Assembly (NCBI GenBank): GCA_009926405.1
Contig: RFOZ01000010.1
Span: forward strand, 1-25,920
Direction: 5' to 3'
DNA from: Cytophagia bacterium
GTDB taxonomy: Bacteria > Bacteroidota > Bacteroidia > UBA7662
DNA length: 25,920 nucleotides
The notes beneath the pieces are model-generated. The model ran no database searches. It was given only the letters and a program-made list of their open reading frames with translations, and had not been told where the DNA came from. The position numbers were made by a program, and so were the translations under genes. How positions within the stretch are numbered: position 1 is the first letter of the stretch; each line of letters opens with the position of its first letter. This document shows positions 11,509 to 19,647 of the stretch, in pieces.

Positions 11509-12525
11509 TTAGTTGTTTGATTCGTAGGCCCATTTAAGCCAAATGGAGCCCCAGGTAAAGCCGCCACCAAAGGCCGCCAAAATTAGATTGTCACCGGGGT
11601 GTAGTTGTTTTTCCCATTCCCATAAACACAGCGGAATGGTTGCGTTGGTGGTGTTACCGTAACGGTCAATGTTAACCATCACTTTGGATTCAGGGAGACC
11701 CGCGCGATCCCGGGTGGCATCAATGATGCGCTTGTTGGCCTGGTGGGGAACCAACCACGCGATATCATCAGCCGTAAGCCCGTTCTTTTCCATTATTTCA
11801 GCAGCCACATCGGCCATACCGGTGACAGCGAACTTAAAAACGGTCTTGCCCTCTTGGTGTACATAATGTTCGCGTGCATCAACGCTGCGATGCGATGCAG
11901 GATTCAAGGATCCCCCGGCTTTTTGGTAGAGGTATTGTCGGCCTGAACCATCGCTTTTGAGCAAAAAATCCATTATTCCTAGACCTTCTGTGTTGGGTTC
12001 CACCAAAACAGCCCCGGCCCCATCCCCAAAAAGGAAGGCCGTTGCCCTATCCTCGAGGTTAAGAATGGAGGTCATTTTGTCGGCTCCAACCACCACAATC
12101 CGTTGAAAACGACCGGATTCTACAAAGGCCGCTGCGGTACTCAAACCGTAGAGAAAACCCGAACAGGCCGCGGATAAATCATACCCTACCGCATTCACCG
12201 CCCCGACTTTGTCGGTTATGATGTTGGCAGTTGCCGGAAACAGCATATCAGGGGTCGCCGTACAACAAATCAATAAATCAATATCGGAAGGCAGAAGGTT
12301 CTTTTTGTTTAAAAGTCCTCGTACGGCCTCCACGGCCATGTCAGAAGTGGCCAGGGCATCGTCGTTAAGCCAGCGACGTTCCCGAATGCCGGAACGGGTA
12401 TAAATCCACTCGTCGGTGGTATCGATGTATTGCGTCAAATCCTGATTGGTCACCACATGCGGTGGAACCCAGGCGTGGACGCCGGTGATAGCTGCGCGTG
12501 CACCTAACATGGAAGGGAGGGCCAT
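11509..12525 (-). CDS. fabH: 3-oxoacyl-[acyl-carrier-protein] synthase III (FabH)
   Basis: FabH condenses an acyl-CoA primer with malonyl-ACP to start fatty-acid chains and so sets straight versus branched chain type. The 338-residue thiolase-fold product carries the catalytic triad Cys121 (DLSAACSGFLYG), His261 (WLVPHQANKRI) and Asn291 (YGNTTNATIP), plus TTDEWIYTRSGIRERR near the N terminus and the C-terminal AFGGGFTWGS. The ATG at 12525 is 15 nt after the rpmF stop; an in-frame ATG five codons later would also fit the family start. AccB/AccC, encoded downstream, help supply the malonyl-CoA it needs. Confidence 0.96.
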   Translation of the reverse strand: MALPSMLGARAAITGVHAWVPPHVVTNQDLTQYIDTTDEWIYTRSGIRERRWLNDDALATSDMAVEAVRGLLNKKNLLPSDIDLLICCTATPDMLFPATANIITDKVGAVNAVGYDLSAACSGFLYGLSTAAAFVESGRFQRIVVVGADKMTSILNLEDRATAFLFGDGAGAVLVEPNTEGLGIMDFLLKSDGSGRQYLYQKAGGSLNPASHRSVDAREHYVHQEGKTVFKFAVTGMADVAAEIMEKNGLTADDIAWLVPHQANKRIIDATRDRAGLPESKVMVNIDRYGNTTNATIPLCLWEWEKQLHPGDNLILAAFGGGFTWGSIWLKWAYESNN

Positions 12526-12540
12526 GCCTACCGGTGCTGC

Positions 12541-12726
12541 TTAGGCCTGTGTGTCAATAACAACTTTGCCTTTGTAATACATCTTCCCTTCGAACCAATG
12601 CGCCCGGTGAAACAAATGGGGCTGACCGGTGGTTGGGCAGGTGGCCAGGGTAGCGACGGCGGCATGATCGTTGGCACGGCGCTTGTCACGACGGCTTCTG
12701 GAATGGCGGTGTTTTGGATTTGGCAT
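12541..12726 (-). CDS. rpmF: 50S ribosomal protein L32
   Basis: A 61-residue basic protein with the L32 pattern: N-terminal MPNPKHRHSRSRRDKRRANDH, then CPTTGQPHLFHRAHWFEGKMYYKGKVV. Only one Cys is present, so it is a form without the CxxC zinc ribbon. It starts 3 nt after the DUF177 stop and precedes fabH by 15 nt. The yceD-rpmF-fabH linkage is one of the most widely kept small clusters in bacteria. Confidence 0.95.
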   Translation of the reverse strand: MPNPKHRHSRSRRDKRRANDHAAVATLATCPTTGQPHLFHRAHWFEGKMYYKGKVVIDTQA

Positions 12727-12729
12727 GGC

Positions 12730-13266
12730 TTAAGAAAAATTGATTTGTTTGAGTTGTTCCCAGCGAGGATCGGTTTGATCGGTTGCGGGGGTTTTGGATG
12801 CGGCCCCCTCGGAAAGGGCCTCAAAATTAGACGGGGCTTGGCAAGGAAGCCCGGATTCACCACAAACAGCCCTTAGGGGGAGATGAAGGTGAATGTTTTC
12901 GTAGAAGTAATGGGCCAAATTGAGGCGGGTCTCCCCAAGCGGCAGATAAAGAATTTCGTCGTTGGATTCAGCAGGTGCCTCTGTCAGCTGAACCACCAAA
13001 ACCGATTCGTCTTCGACCGGCCAAGCCAAAGGCTCCAAACAGCGGTCGCATGGCAGGTCCATAGCCCCCTTCGAAAGCACGCGGACATCCATCCGATTCC
13101 CCTGCCGGAAAAGGGTACAATCCACTTCAATATCTGCTTTTTTTATTAAAGAGGCTTCAAAAAGCCCGAAAAAATCCCCATCCAGACGGTAATGATAGCG
13201 ATGCTCGCCGTTAGGCAAGGAGGTCAGTGCTACATCAAAAGCGGATAGGGTTTGAGCGGTTTTCAT
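12730..13266 (-). CDS. yceD: DUF177 / YceD family protein
   Basis: A 178-residue member of the DUF177 (YceD) family found upstream of rpmF; the family is linked to 23S rRNA/large-subunit maturation, but its biochemical role is not settled. The family Cys pair CDRC is at 73-76, followed by a second Cys-containing segment (Cys135, Cys142) and the usual C-terminal DPRWEQLKQI. The start at 13266 (MKTAQTLSAFDV) is preferred over the in-frame ATG at 13287, because a -7-like element lies between them. The product is acidic and soluble, with no signal peptide. rpmF follows after 3 nt. Confidence 0.92.
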   Translation of the reverse strand: MKTAQTLSAFDVALTSLPNGEHRYHYRLDGDFFGLFEASLIKKADIEVDCTLFRQGNRMDVRVLSKGAMDLPCDRCLEPLAWPVEDESVLVVQLTEAPAESNDEILYLPLGETRLNLAHYFYENIHLHLPLRAVCGESGLPCQAPSNFEALSEGAASKTPATDQTDPRWEQLKQINFS

Positions 13267-13276
13267 GGTTGGGCCG

Positions 13277-13284
13277 CAAAAATA
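13277..13284 (-). promoter_or_regulatory. Bacteroidota-type -7 element before yceD
   Basis: Read on the minus strand the sequence is TATTTTTG, an exact TAnnTTTG match, in the 41-bp AT-rich gap between pdxA and yceD. It ends 10 nt before the yceD ATG (leader about 7 nt). It could start a yceD to meaB transcript independently of the genes upstream. The -33 region is weak. Confidence 0.45.
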
Positions 13285-13307
13285 CAAAAAATTACGGGGA
13301 ATTTGCC

Positions 13308-14396
13308 CTAGTTTTCCTCGGATTGCTCCAGTTCTTTGGGTTTGGGAGCCCTTGGGAGGGCATTTTTTTCCAAATCCGCTTGGTCCAATCGGGTGCGAAT
13401 TCGGTCCACGGTGGCGTAAATAGCGTGCAGGAGGGAGGAAGAATCCCCCTTCCGTAGGGCTGCTTTGTCAAAAGCCGGGCCATGATCCGGGGAGCAACGA
13501 ACCAAGGGAAGACCACCGGTGAAATTCACCCCTTGTTCAAAAGCCAGGGTTTTGAAGGGAATCAAAACCTGGTCATGGTACATCCCCAAAATGGCATCAA
13601 AGCGGCTGTAAGAGGCGGTTCCCCAAAAACCATCCGCCCCATAAGGCCCAAAGACCAAGTCTCCCTCATCCCGCATTTGGCGCAGGGTTGGAATCAGGAT
13701 ATCTGCCTCTTCCCGGCCGAGCAAGCCCCCATCCCCCGCGTGGGGATTGAGACCAAGTACAGCGATTCGGGGTTTTGAAATTCCAAAATCCATTTTGAGG
13801 GAGGCGATCATGTCGTTGATTTTGGTTCGCAGAGCTTCGGCTTGTATGCGGGCCGGCACTTCCTGCAACGAAATATGCCCGGTTAAGGTCGCAACGCGTA
13901 AATCGTCGGCCACCATCCACATCAAGGAACGGGCCTTGGAGGCATTGGGCAGGGCCGAGCGAACAGAAGCCTCCAAGAATTCGGTATGTCCTGCAAAGCG
14001 AAAGGTCTCGGACTGTATGAGGTTTTTGTCAATCGGCAACGTCACCAAACCCGCCGCTTTGCCGTTGATGCAGTCCTCGGTCGCTCTTCGAAGGGAGATT
14101 TCGGCAAACCGAGCCAAGGTCGGGTCGGCTTCGCCGGGACGCAGGCTCAATTCATCTTGCCAACAAACAACGAGGTTGAATTTGCGCGGTTGGGCCTGGG
14201 ATGCATCGGCAACCGTCTGGTAATTCCAGTCCTGAAGGCCCATCTCTTTACGGTAAAACCCTACGACACGGCCCGATGCATACAAAACAGGGGTGCATTG
14301 GTTCAGCATGCGGGGATCCGAGAAAATTTTGAGGAGCAAGGGCAAACCTACCCCGTTCAGGTCACCACAGCTAAAGGCCAATACAGGTTGGTTCAT
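13308..14396 (-). CDS. pdxA: 4-hydroxythreonine-4-phosphate dehydrogenase PdxA
   Basis: PdxA oxidises 4-phosphohydroxy-L-threonine with NAD(P)+ in the DXP-dependent pyridoxal phosphate pathway. The 362-residue product has an N-terminal SCGDLNGVG block, FAGHTEFLEAS, TLTGHISLQEVP, LNPHAGDGGLLGREE (around residue 220), GMYHDQVLIPFK and GGLPLVRCSPDHGPAFD. The His residues in the AGHTE, TGHIS and MYHDQ motifs correspond to the metal ligands of characterised PdxA proteins. The ATG overlaps the aminopeptidase stop as ATGA. The C-terminal tail after about residue 340 is charged and low in conservation. Confidence 0.95.
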   Translation of the reverse strand: MNQPVLAFSCGDLNGVGLPLLLKIFSDPRMLNQCTPVLYASGRVVGFYRKEMGLQDWNYQTVADASQAQPRKFNLVVCWQDELSLRPGEADPTLARFAEISLRRATEDCINGKAAGLVTLPIDKNLIQSETFRFAGHTEFLEASVRSALPNASKARSLMWMVADDLRVATLTGHISLQEVPARIQAEALRTKINDMIASLKMDFGISKPRIAVLGLNPHAGDGGLLGREEADILIPTLRQMRDEGDLVFGPYGADGFWGTASYSRFDAILGMYHDQVLIPFKTLAFEQGVNFTGGLPLVRCSPDHGPAFDKAALRKGDSSSLLHAIYATVDRIRTRLDQADLEKNALPRAPKPKELEQSEEN

Positions 14397-15895
14397 ATGG
14401 ATTTGGGGTTAACACGCCTGCGGGTGTTGGATGGCCCTCTGGAGGCTTGAAGGGCGACCGCATGAGCACGCAAAAATGCGTACAAAAGGCGCACGCCGTG
14501 ACCCGTTCCGTGGCGACCTCGGTACCCGCTTTCTGCATCAAGAAACGCAGGGCCTGCAATGTCCAAATGAACCCAGGGATAATCTGTAAAATGTTCCAAG
14601 AATTTGGCCGCCGTGATGGCGCCGGCTTCTCGGCCACCGATGTTTTTGAGATCGGCGACCGGCGTTTTGATCATTTCCCCGTATTCATCCCACAAGGGCA
14701 AGGATACGAGGCGTTCGTAGGTAGCCATTCCCGCCTCCATCAAAGGCATGATCAAGGTGGCATCGGCGGTCCCCATGCACGGGGTCCCGTGGTTACCCAG
14801 CGCCATTACTGCCGAACCTGTCAAAGTGGCCAAATCCACCACCAGGGAAGGCTTGTAGCGTTTGGCATAATGCAAAGCGTCGGCCAAAATGAGTCGCCCT
14901 TCTGCATCGGTGTTCAAGACCTCCACGGTGGTACCATCCGAAATTCGAATCACATCGCCGGGCGCATAGGCATCTCCACCGGGTCGGTTATCCGTCGCCG
15001 GGACCAAGCCTACCACATGCAACGGTAATTGATTGGCGGCAATGGCCTGCATGACCGCCCCAACGGCCGCCGCGCCTGCCATATCGCATTTCATAGAATC
15101 CATGCTCCCGGGCGTTGGCTTGAGGCTGAGCCCGCCGGTATCATAAACCACTCCTTTGCCAACCAAAACCACCGGAGCCCTGTTCACCGCGCTTCGATGC
15201 TTGTATTCCATCACCGTGAAGGTCGGTGGCCGTACCGATCCCCGATTGACGGCCAGGAGGCCCCCCATTCCCTCTTTGCGAATACGGGCCTCGTTCCAAA
15301 CAGTTACTTTAAAGCCGTATTGACGACCAGAACGCTTAAAGGCTTGAGACAATTCAACGGCCCCCATGGCTGACTGCGGTTCGTTGACCCAATCCCTGGC
15401 TGTGAAAACGGCCTTGGAAACTTCGAGCAATTCCTGAAGACGATCCTTGGGCAGGTTCTCGGCATGAATGCGCAAAGGTGCAGGCCTGCCTTCTTTGGGT
15501 GTTTTGCGGTATCGATCGAAGCGATAAGAAGCCAAAATCAAACCTTCAACCAAGGCTAGGTGAGCATCCATGCCAACCTCCGTGCCGGTCTTCAGGCTTT
15601 TGATTTTTTGGGTCCTGCATAATCGTTCCAAACGGTAACCCGCCATCCGAAGGGCTTCATGCCGACGATGCATGGCTTCGATGCCGTAAAGGTTCTTTTG
15701 TTCCTTTAATACATAAACCCAAACAGCCGCAGGGGCCAGGGCGACCTGTACCCACTCTCCTTCAGGGTAGCCGGCATGTTCTAAAACCGATTTCCAAGCA
15801 GGCTGCGCAAGGGAACGCAAGGCCTCGACCTTTTCAAAAACGATGGCTGAAGCAACGGATGCTCCAGCCTTAGAAGACAAAAAAACAGGTATCAT
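14393..15895 (-). CDS. Leucyl aminopeptidase, M17 family
   Basis: A 500-residue cytosolic dinuclear-metal aminopeptidase that removes N-terminal residues and recycles peptides. The C-terminal catalytic half shows VGKGVVYDTGGLSLKP (about 240-255), DSMKCDMAGAAAVGAVM, VPATDNRPGGDAYAPGDV and NTDAEGRLILADALHYA, which supply the metal-binding Lys, Asp and Glu residues and the catalytic Arg of M17 enzymes. The N-terminal domain is divergent, as is usual. It begins 18 bp after the VIT1-like gene and is coupled to pdxA by a 4-nt overlap, so these three genes are probably one transcript. The pepA/lap name is not assigned because Bacteroidota have several M17 paralogues. Confidence 0.93.
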   Translation of the reverse strand: MIPVFLSSKAGASVASAIVFEKVEALRSLAQPAWKSVLEHAGYPEGEWVQVALAPAAVWVYVLKEQKNLYGIEAMHRRHEALRMAGYRLERLCRTQKIKSLKTGTEVGMDAHLALVEGLILASYRFDRYRKTPKEGRPAPLRIHAENLPKDRLQELLEVSKAVFTARDWVNEPQSAMGAVELSQAFKRSGRQYGFKVTVWNEARIRKEGMGGLLAVNRGSVRPPTFTVMEYKHRSAVNRAPVVLVGKGVVYDTGGLSLKPTPGSMDSMKCDMAGAAAVGAVMQAIAANQLPLHVVGLVPATDNRPGGDAYAPGDVIRISDGTTVEVLNTDAEGRLILADALHYAKRYKPSLVVDLATLTGSAVMALGNHGTPCMGTADATLIMPLMEAGMATYERLVSLPLWDEYGEMIKTPVADLKNIGGREAGAITAAKFLEHFTDYPWVHLDIAGPAFLDAESGYRGRHGTGHGVRLLYAFLRAHAVALQASRGPSNTRRRVNPKSI

Positions 15896-15913
15896 AACAT
15901 TTATTTTAATAAG

Positions 15914-16702
15914 TTAGGCGCCCAGCCATTTTTCAAGCAAGAACCCGGCCACGAACGACAAGGCAGAGGCCAATGAACCCAGAACCAGGGTTTCTCGCAT
16001 GCTCCGCCACGGGGTAAGAGCGGTCACACGGCTTTTGAGCCAGCCAATCCCCATAAAACCCACCGTGGTCAAGGCAGAGGCAATCCAAAAGAGGGTAAGG
16101 GAGGCCGGCTCGTGAAGGCTCATTGGGTCCCAAAGCACGTGGAAAACAAATGTTAGAAGAGGTATGGCTCCGACCAACAAAAAGGAAATGAAGGTTGCAG
16201 TCCCACAAGCCAAGGGCGACCGGTCATCTTCGACCATGCCCAATTCCTCTTTCATCATCACCTCAACCCAACGCTCCTTATCTGCTGTTATCGTGTTTAC
16301 CACCTGCTCTAACAAATCGCCTTCAAAGCCCTTGGCTTGGTAAATTTCTCGAATTTCCTCTCTTTCTTTTTCGGGCATGTGATCCACTTCCCAGGCCTCT
16401 ACCTCCCTTTGCTTCCGGTAATGATCCCTTTCGGTTTTTTTGCTGAGATAGGCACCTACGCTCATCGCAAATCCATCGGCAATCAAGTTGGCTAATCCAA
16501 GGATTAAAATAACGGCCGTTGATAAGCCCGCCCCCACGGCCGCCGAAACCACCGCAAAGGTGGTCACGGAACCATCGATACCTCCGTATACCAGCTCTCC
16601 CATGTAACGGGATAGGGACGACGGCATACCGTTATCGGTTCGGTGCAGGACCGATTCATGATGATGCGGTTGAGTACCACCCGGAGGAACGCGCTCACTC
16701 AT
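15914..16702 (-). CDS. VIT1/CCC1-family iron/manganese transporter
   Basis: A 262-residue membrane protein of the vacuolar iron transporter (VIT1/CCC1) family, which moves Fe2+ or Mn2+ out of the cytoplasm. It has YGGIDGSVTTFAVVSAAVGAGL (about 39-60), a second membrane helix with LANLIADGFAMSVGAYLSKKTERD, a charged cytosolic Glu/His/Met-rich segment (about 90-155) typical of the metal-binding domain, then three more helices, about five in all. The N-terminal tail contains HHH, which may bind metal. The ATG at 16702 has a -7 element ending 4 nt upstream, so the message would be almost leaderless; an internal Met at residue 26 (MPSSLSRYMGEL) is an alternative start. The actual metal is not decided by sequence. 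Confidence 0.92.
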   Translation of the reverse strand: MSERVPPGGTQPHHHESVLHRTDNGMPSSLSRYMGELVYGGIDGSVTTFAVVSAAVGAGLSTAVILILGLANLIADGFAMSVGAYLSKKTERDHYRKQREVEAWEVDHMPEKEREEIREIYQAKGFEGDLLEQVVNTITADKERWVEVMMKEELGMVEDDRSPLACGTATFISFLLVGAIPLLTFVFHVLWDPMSLHEPASLTLFWIASALTTVGFMGIGWLKSRVTALTPWRSMRETLVLGSLASALSFVAGFLLEKWLGA

Positions 16703-16706
16703 GTTT

Positions 16707-16714
16707 CAAAGATA
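16707..16714 (-). promoter_or_regulatory. Bacteroidota-type -7 element for the VIT1-like gene
   Basis: Minus strand TATCTTTG, an exact TAnnTTTG match, lies in the 73-bp divergent gap. It ends 4 nt before the annotated ATG at 16702. The spacing predicts a near-leaderless transcript or use of the internal Met at residue 26. No -33 TTTG at the usual distance. Confidence 0.4.
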
Positions 16715-16738
16715 CCGACGAGAGCTTTGTAAATCCCC

Positions 16739-16746
16739 TATTTTTG
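16739..16746 (+). promoter_or_regulatory. Bacteroidota-type -7 element for the HAD gene
   Basis: TATTTTTG, an exact TAnnTTTG match, ends 29 nt before the ATG at 16776 and predicts a leader of about 25 nt. No TTTG at 19-21 nt upstream. With the opposing element at 16714-16707 it makes this gap a compact bidirectional promoter region. Confidence 0.4.
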
Positions 16747-16775
16747 ACCCAAAACCATCTTTCTAAACCATTCCT

Positions 16776-17156
16776 ATGACGGTTGCAATTGATTTTGACG
16801 GTGTCCTCCACGGTTACAGCCAAGGCTGGCAGGATGGACGAATTTACGATCCACCGGTCTCCGGAAGCAAGGAGGCTCTGGAGGCCATGAAGGCCCAGGG
16901 ATGGAAAATTTATATTTACTCAACCCGCAGTAACAAACTTTATCACAAGGACAAGGTCAAAGACCAGGAGCAAGCCATGAAGGCATGGCTTGATGAACAC
17001 GGGATTCCCTTCGACCGCATCTGGGGCTTTGGAAAACCCATGGCTGAACTCTACATCGACGACCGCGCCTTGACATTTCGAGGGAATTGGGAAGAAACGC
17101 TTCGGGAAGCCCAGCAATTTTCGCCTTGGAATCGCCCTCCTAAAAATCAACAATAA
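16776..17156 (+). CDS. Small HAD-superfamily phosphatase-like hydrolase (126 aa)
   Basis: A minimal haloacid dehalogenase fold with no cap domain. Motif I is DFDGVLH with Asp6 and Asp8 (nucleophile and acid/base), motif II is YSTRS (Thr50 or Ser49), a candidate motif III lysine is Lys87 in GKP, and motif IV is YIDDRA with Asp95 and Asp96. Together these indicate an Mg2+-dependent phosphohydrolase, similar to small phosphatases found in Bacteroides and in phage genomes; the substrate is unknown. The gene is a single unit, divergent from the VIT1-like gene, and overlaps the end of the convergent TonB-dependent receptor by 17 bp. Confidence 0.88.
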   Translation: MTVAIDFDGVLHGYSQGWQDGRIYDPPVSGSKEALEAMKAQGWKIYIYSTRSNKLYHKDKVKDQEQAMKAWLDEHGIPFDRIWGFGKPMAELYIDDRALTFRGNWEETLREAQQFSPWNRPPKNQQ

Positions 17157-19647
17157 TCCCTATCGTTGGTAGCAATTGCCCAGCGGTATTGGGAATAGAC
17201 GACCCCTGGTAACGCGTGGGATCGGAAGGGTCGGTAATCAATGCACCGGTCGCCCGGTCCCGATCGGCCACCAAGAAAGCCGGACCCTGGGTTTGCTGAT
17301 TCAAAGCGTTTTGGATATCGAGGTAGAGATTCAGGGCCCAGCCTTTGAATTCCCATTTGCGATCGACCCGCAAGTCCAATTGCATGGTGGCACCGCTTCG
17401 GTTGGCATTAAGTCGGGTATAATCCAAAAAGGGTCGGCCCAATTGATCCCAAACCACCTTGCGTAAGGAACTGGAATCAAAAGGCGTAAAAGGAGGCCCC
17501 CCGACATACCGATACCTTAGACCTATTTCCCAATTTTTGGCGAAAATTTTGCCCCCGGTCAAGGTCAAAAGCCAGCGATTATCCCATGCAGAAGGCGTTG
17601 GTTCGGTGGGAACACCGGTGGTTAGCCGATTTTCAAACAAGGAACGAACCCATGTTACGGCCATAATACCATAAAAACCTTTGTTTAACTTTTGTTGAAG
17701 CAAAAGCTCCATTCCATAGGTCTTCCCAGAACCTTCCGATAAGGCCGGTTCATTCCCAATAATTCCAAAATCTGCCCCAAGGTTCGCCAAGCTAATGCCA
17801 CGATCCTGCAAGACCGGAACATGGCTATATCCCTTGTAAAAAGACTCAAGGGTTGCGCGAAAAGTTTTTCCACCAAAGTACTCCAAGCCTGCCACCCAAT
17901 GATCACTCCCCATATAACGCAGTCCGTTGGTACGATTCACCAATTCCCCATCGGTGGCTGTTTTGAAGCCCAACAAAGTATAGGCAGGCAATTGATAATA
18001 AATGCCTGTGTTGGCATTAAAGGTCCAGCGAGGCGCAAAATTGTAGGACAACGAAAGCCGAGGCGAAAACTGATCCAGCAAGCGCGAAGTTGAAGGAGCC
18101 CAATCGCAGGCATCGAAACGCAATCCGGCGCTGGTTACCAAAAGATTGCCAAAATAAGAGCGTGAAACCTGGCCGAACAAACCCATCCGATTAAACCGCA
18201 ATTCCGACTCAAAGCTTCGGCTTACAAGTTGAACGACCGAGGAACCTGCAGAAGAATCCGCAACCAATTCTTTGGAATTGTTGCGAACCGCATAACGCGA
18301 ACGCTCTAAGCTCAGCCCATACGATATCTTCAAACCGGATTGGCTTCTCAATTGATGCTCAAACCGGAACCTGTTATCGCTCTCTTGGGAAAGGTAATCC
18401 TGGAGACGGAGGCTGTCCTTGTTGTTATTGATATGCTTGTATTGAACATTGTTGAGCATGTTACGACTCAACACAAAGGTCATGACTCCTGATTTTGCAA
18501 AATGTTTGTATACCAAACCGTTGGTATAATTCCACTGGGTGGTCACTGGCAAATAACCCAGGATGTATCGTTGTTGATCAACCAAGGCCGTATCGACTTT
18601 GGGATTCAAATTCGGATCGTAACTTAGGTTAAGGGATGTATTTAATTGAAACTGATCAATCGCGCCTAGACCAATAAAATACAATTCGTTTCGATCATCA
18701 ATTCGATGCTTTATTTTGGCCTGAAAGCCGTTGAACGTCGGCAAAAAAGGCAATCCGATTGCCGAAAACAAAAACTGCAAATAGCTACGGCGTGCTGAGA
18801 CTACGTACGAGGTCTTGGAACCCAAAGGCCCCTCGGCAATAAGACCGATATCGCTGGCCCCAACAATGGACCGAAAAGCTGCCCGATCGGTTCGGGCATC
18901 CTTTTGACGAAACTCAAAAACCGAACTCAAGGCATTGCCTCGGTTGGCAGGGAAGGCCCCTGAATAAAAATCAACTTCGCGTATCATATCCACATTAATA
19001 ATCCCTACCGGTCCACCCGAACTGCCTTGGGTCGCAAAGTGATTAATCACTGGGACCTCCACCCCATCCAGAAAAAAACGGTTTTCGTTGGGTGCACCTC
19101 CCCGGATAATGATATCGTTTCGGAAACTAACCCCGGACGATACGCCCGGTAAAGACTGGATAGCCTTGGATAAGTCTCGGTTTCCCCCTGGATTTCTTTG
19201 AATTTCTGCAACCCCTATATTCCGTAAAGACAAAGGGCTTTCTTCGGTCCTCGAAAAAGCCGAAGATTGGACTTCGACTGCTTGGAGCAATCGACTATCG
19301 GTTTCCAATTCGACATCCAGCAAGGCCACTCGAGCGTCGCTCACTTGAATTTCAAAATAGGTTTTGGGCTTGTATCCCAAAAAAGAAACCGTAACATTGT
19401 AAAACCCGCGTTCCAGGCCTTCCAGGGTGTAGATCCCCAGCTCATTGGTCGTAGTTCCACGGGTGGTGCCCACCAAAACCACGTTGGCAAAGCCAATGGG
19501 TTGACCTGTCAAGGCATCCCGAACCTTCCCGGTGATTTTTCCGTTTTGGGCAAAGGCCGAAGGAACTACACCGCAGAAAAGAATGCACAAGAGGACCCAA
19601 CGCCCACGAATTAACTTAAAATTATGATTGGTTGTCGAGGATTTCAT
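17140..19647 (-). CDS. TonB-dependent outer membrane receptor with N-terminal regulatory-like domain
   Basis: An outer-membrane active importer energised by TonB. With the start at 19647 the 835-residue product has a signal peptide (basic start, hydrophobic WVLLCILFCGVV, cleavage after SAFA), a carboxypeptidase-regulatory-like beta domain (about 36-120: GKVRDALTGQPIGFANVVLVG...GIYTLEGL), a plug domain (about 125-250: SLPGVSS, IIIRGGAPNENRFFLDGVEVP, DFYSGAFPANRG) and a large beta-barrel ending in Phe (GIIVDF). The frame extends to 19725, but that stretch overlaps the desaturase gene. No SusD partner lies nearby, so it is not a SusC-type glycan porter by context. It follows the CrtW-like gene with a 26-nt overlap, which suggests co-expression. 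The cargo is unknown. Confidence 0.93.
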   Translation of the reverse strand: MKSSTTNHNFKLIRGRWVLLCILFCGVVPSAFAQNGKITGKVRDALTGQPIGFANVVLVGTTRGTTTNELGIYTLEGLERGFYNVTVSFLGYKPKTYFEIQVSDARVALLDVELETDSRLLQAVEVQSSAFSRTEESPLSLRNIGVAEIQRNPGGNRDLSKAIQSLPGVSSGVSFRNDIIIRGGAPNENRFFLDGVEVPVINHFATQGSSGGPVGIINVDMIREVDFYSGAFPANRGNALSSVFEFRQKDARTDRAAFRSIVGASDIGLIAEGPLGSKTSYVVSARRSYLQFLFSAIGLPFLPTFNGFQAKIKHRIDDRNELYFIGLGAIDQFQLNTSLNLSYDPNLNPKVDTALVDQQRYILGYLPVTTQWNYTNGLVYKHFAKSGVMTFVLSRNMLNNVQYKHINNNKDSLRLQDYLSQESDNRFRFEHQLRSQSGLKISYGLSLERSRYAVRNNSKELVADSSAGSSVVQLVSRSFESELRFNRMGLFGQVSRSYFGNLLVTSAGLRFDACDWAPSTSRLLDQFSPRLSLSYNFAPRWTFNANTGIYYQLPAYTLLGFKTATDGELVNRTNGLRYMGSDHWVAGLEYFGGKTFRATLESFYKGYSHVPVLQDRGISLANLGADFGIIGNEPALSEGSGKTYGMELLLQQKLNKGFYGIMAVTWVRSLFENRLTTGVPTEPTPSAWDNRWLLTLTGGKIFAKNWEIGLRYRYVGGPPFTPFDSSSLRKVVWDQLGRPFLDYTRLNANRSGATMQLDLRVDRKWEFKGWALNLYLDIQNALNQQTQGPAFLVADRDRATGALITDPSDPTRYQGSSIPNTAGQLLPTIGIIVDF

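Noticed and set aside
17140..19647. SusC-type glycan transporter
   Set aside because: No SusD partner or carbohydrate genes are nearby; only the general TonB receptor architecture is supported.
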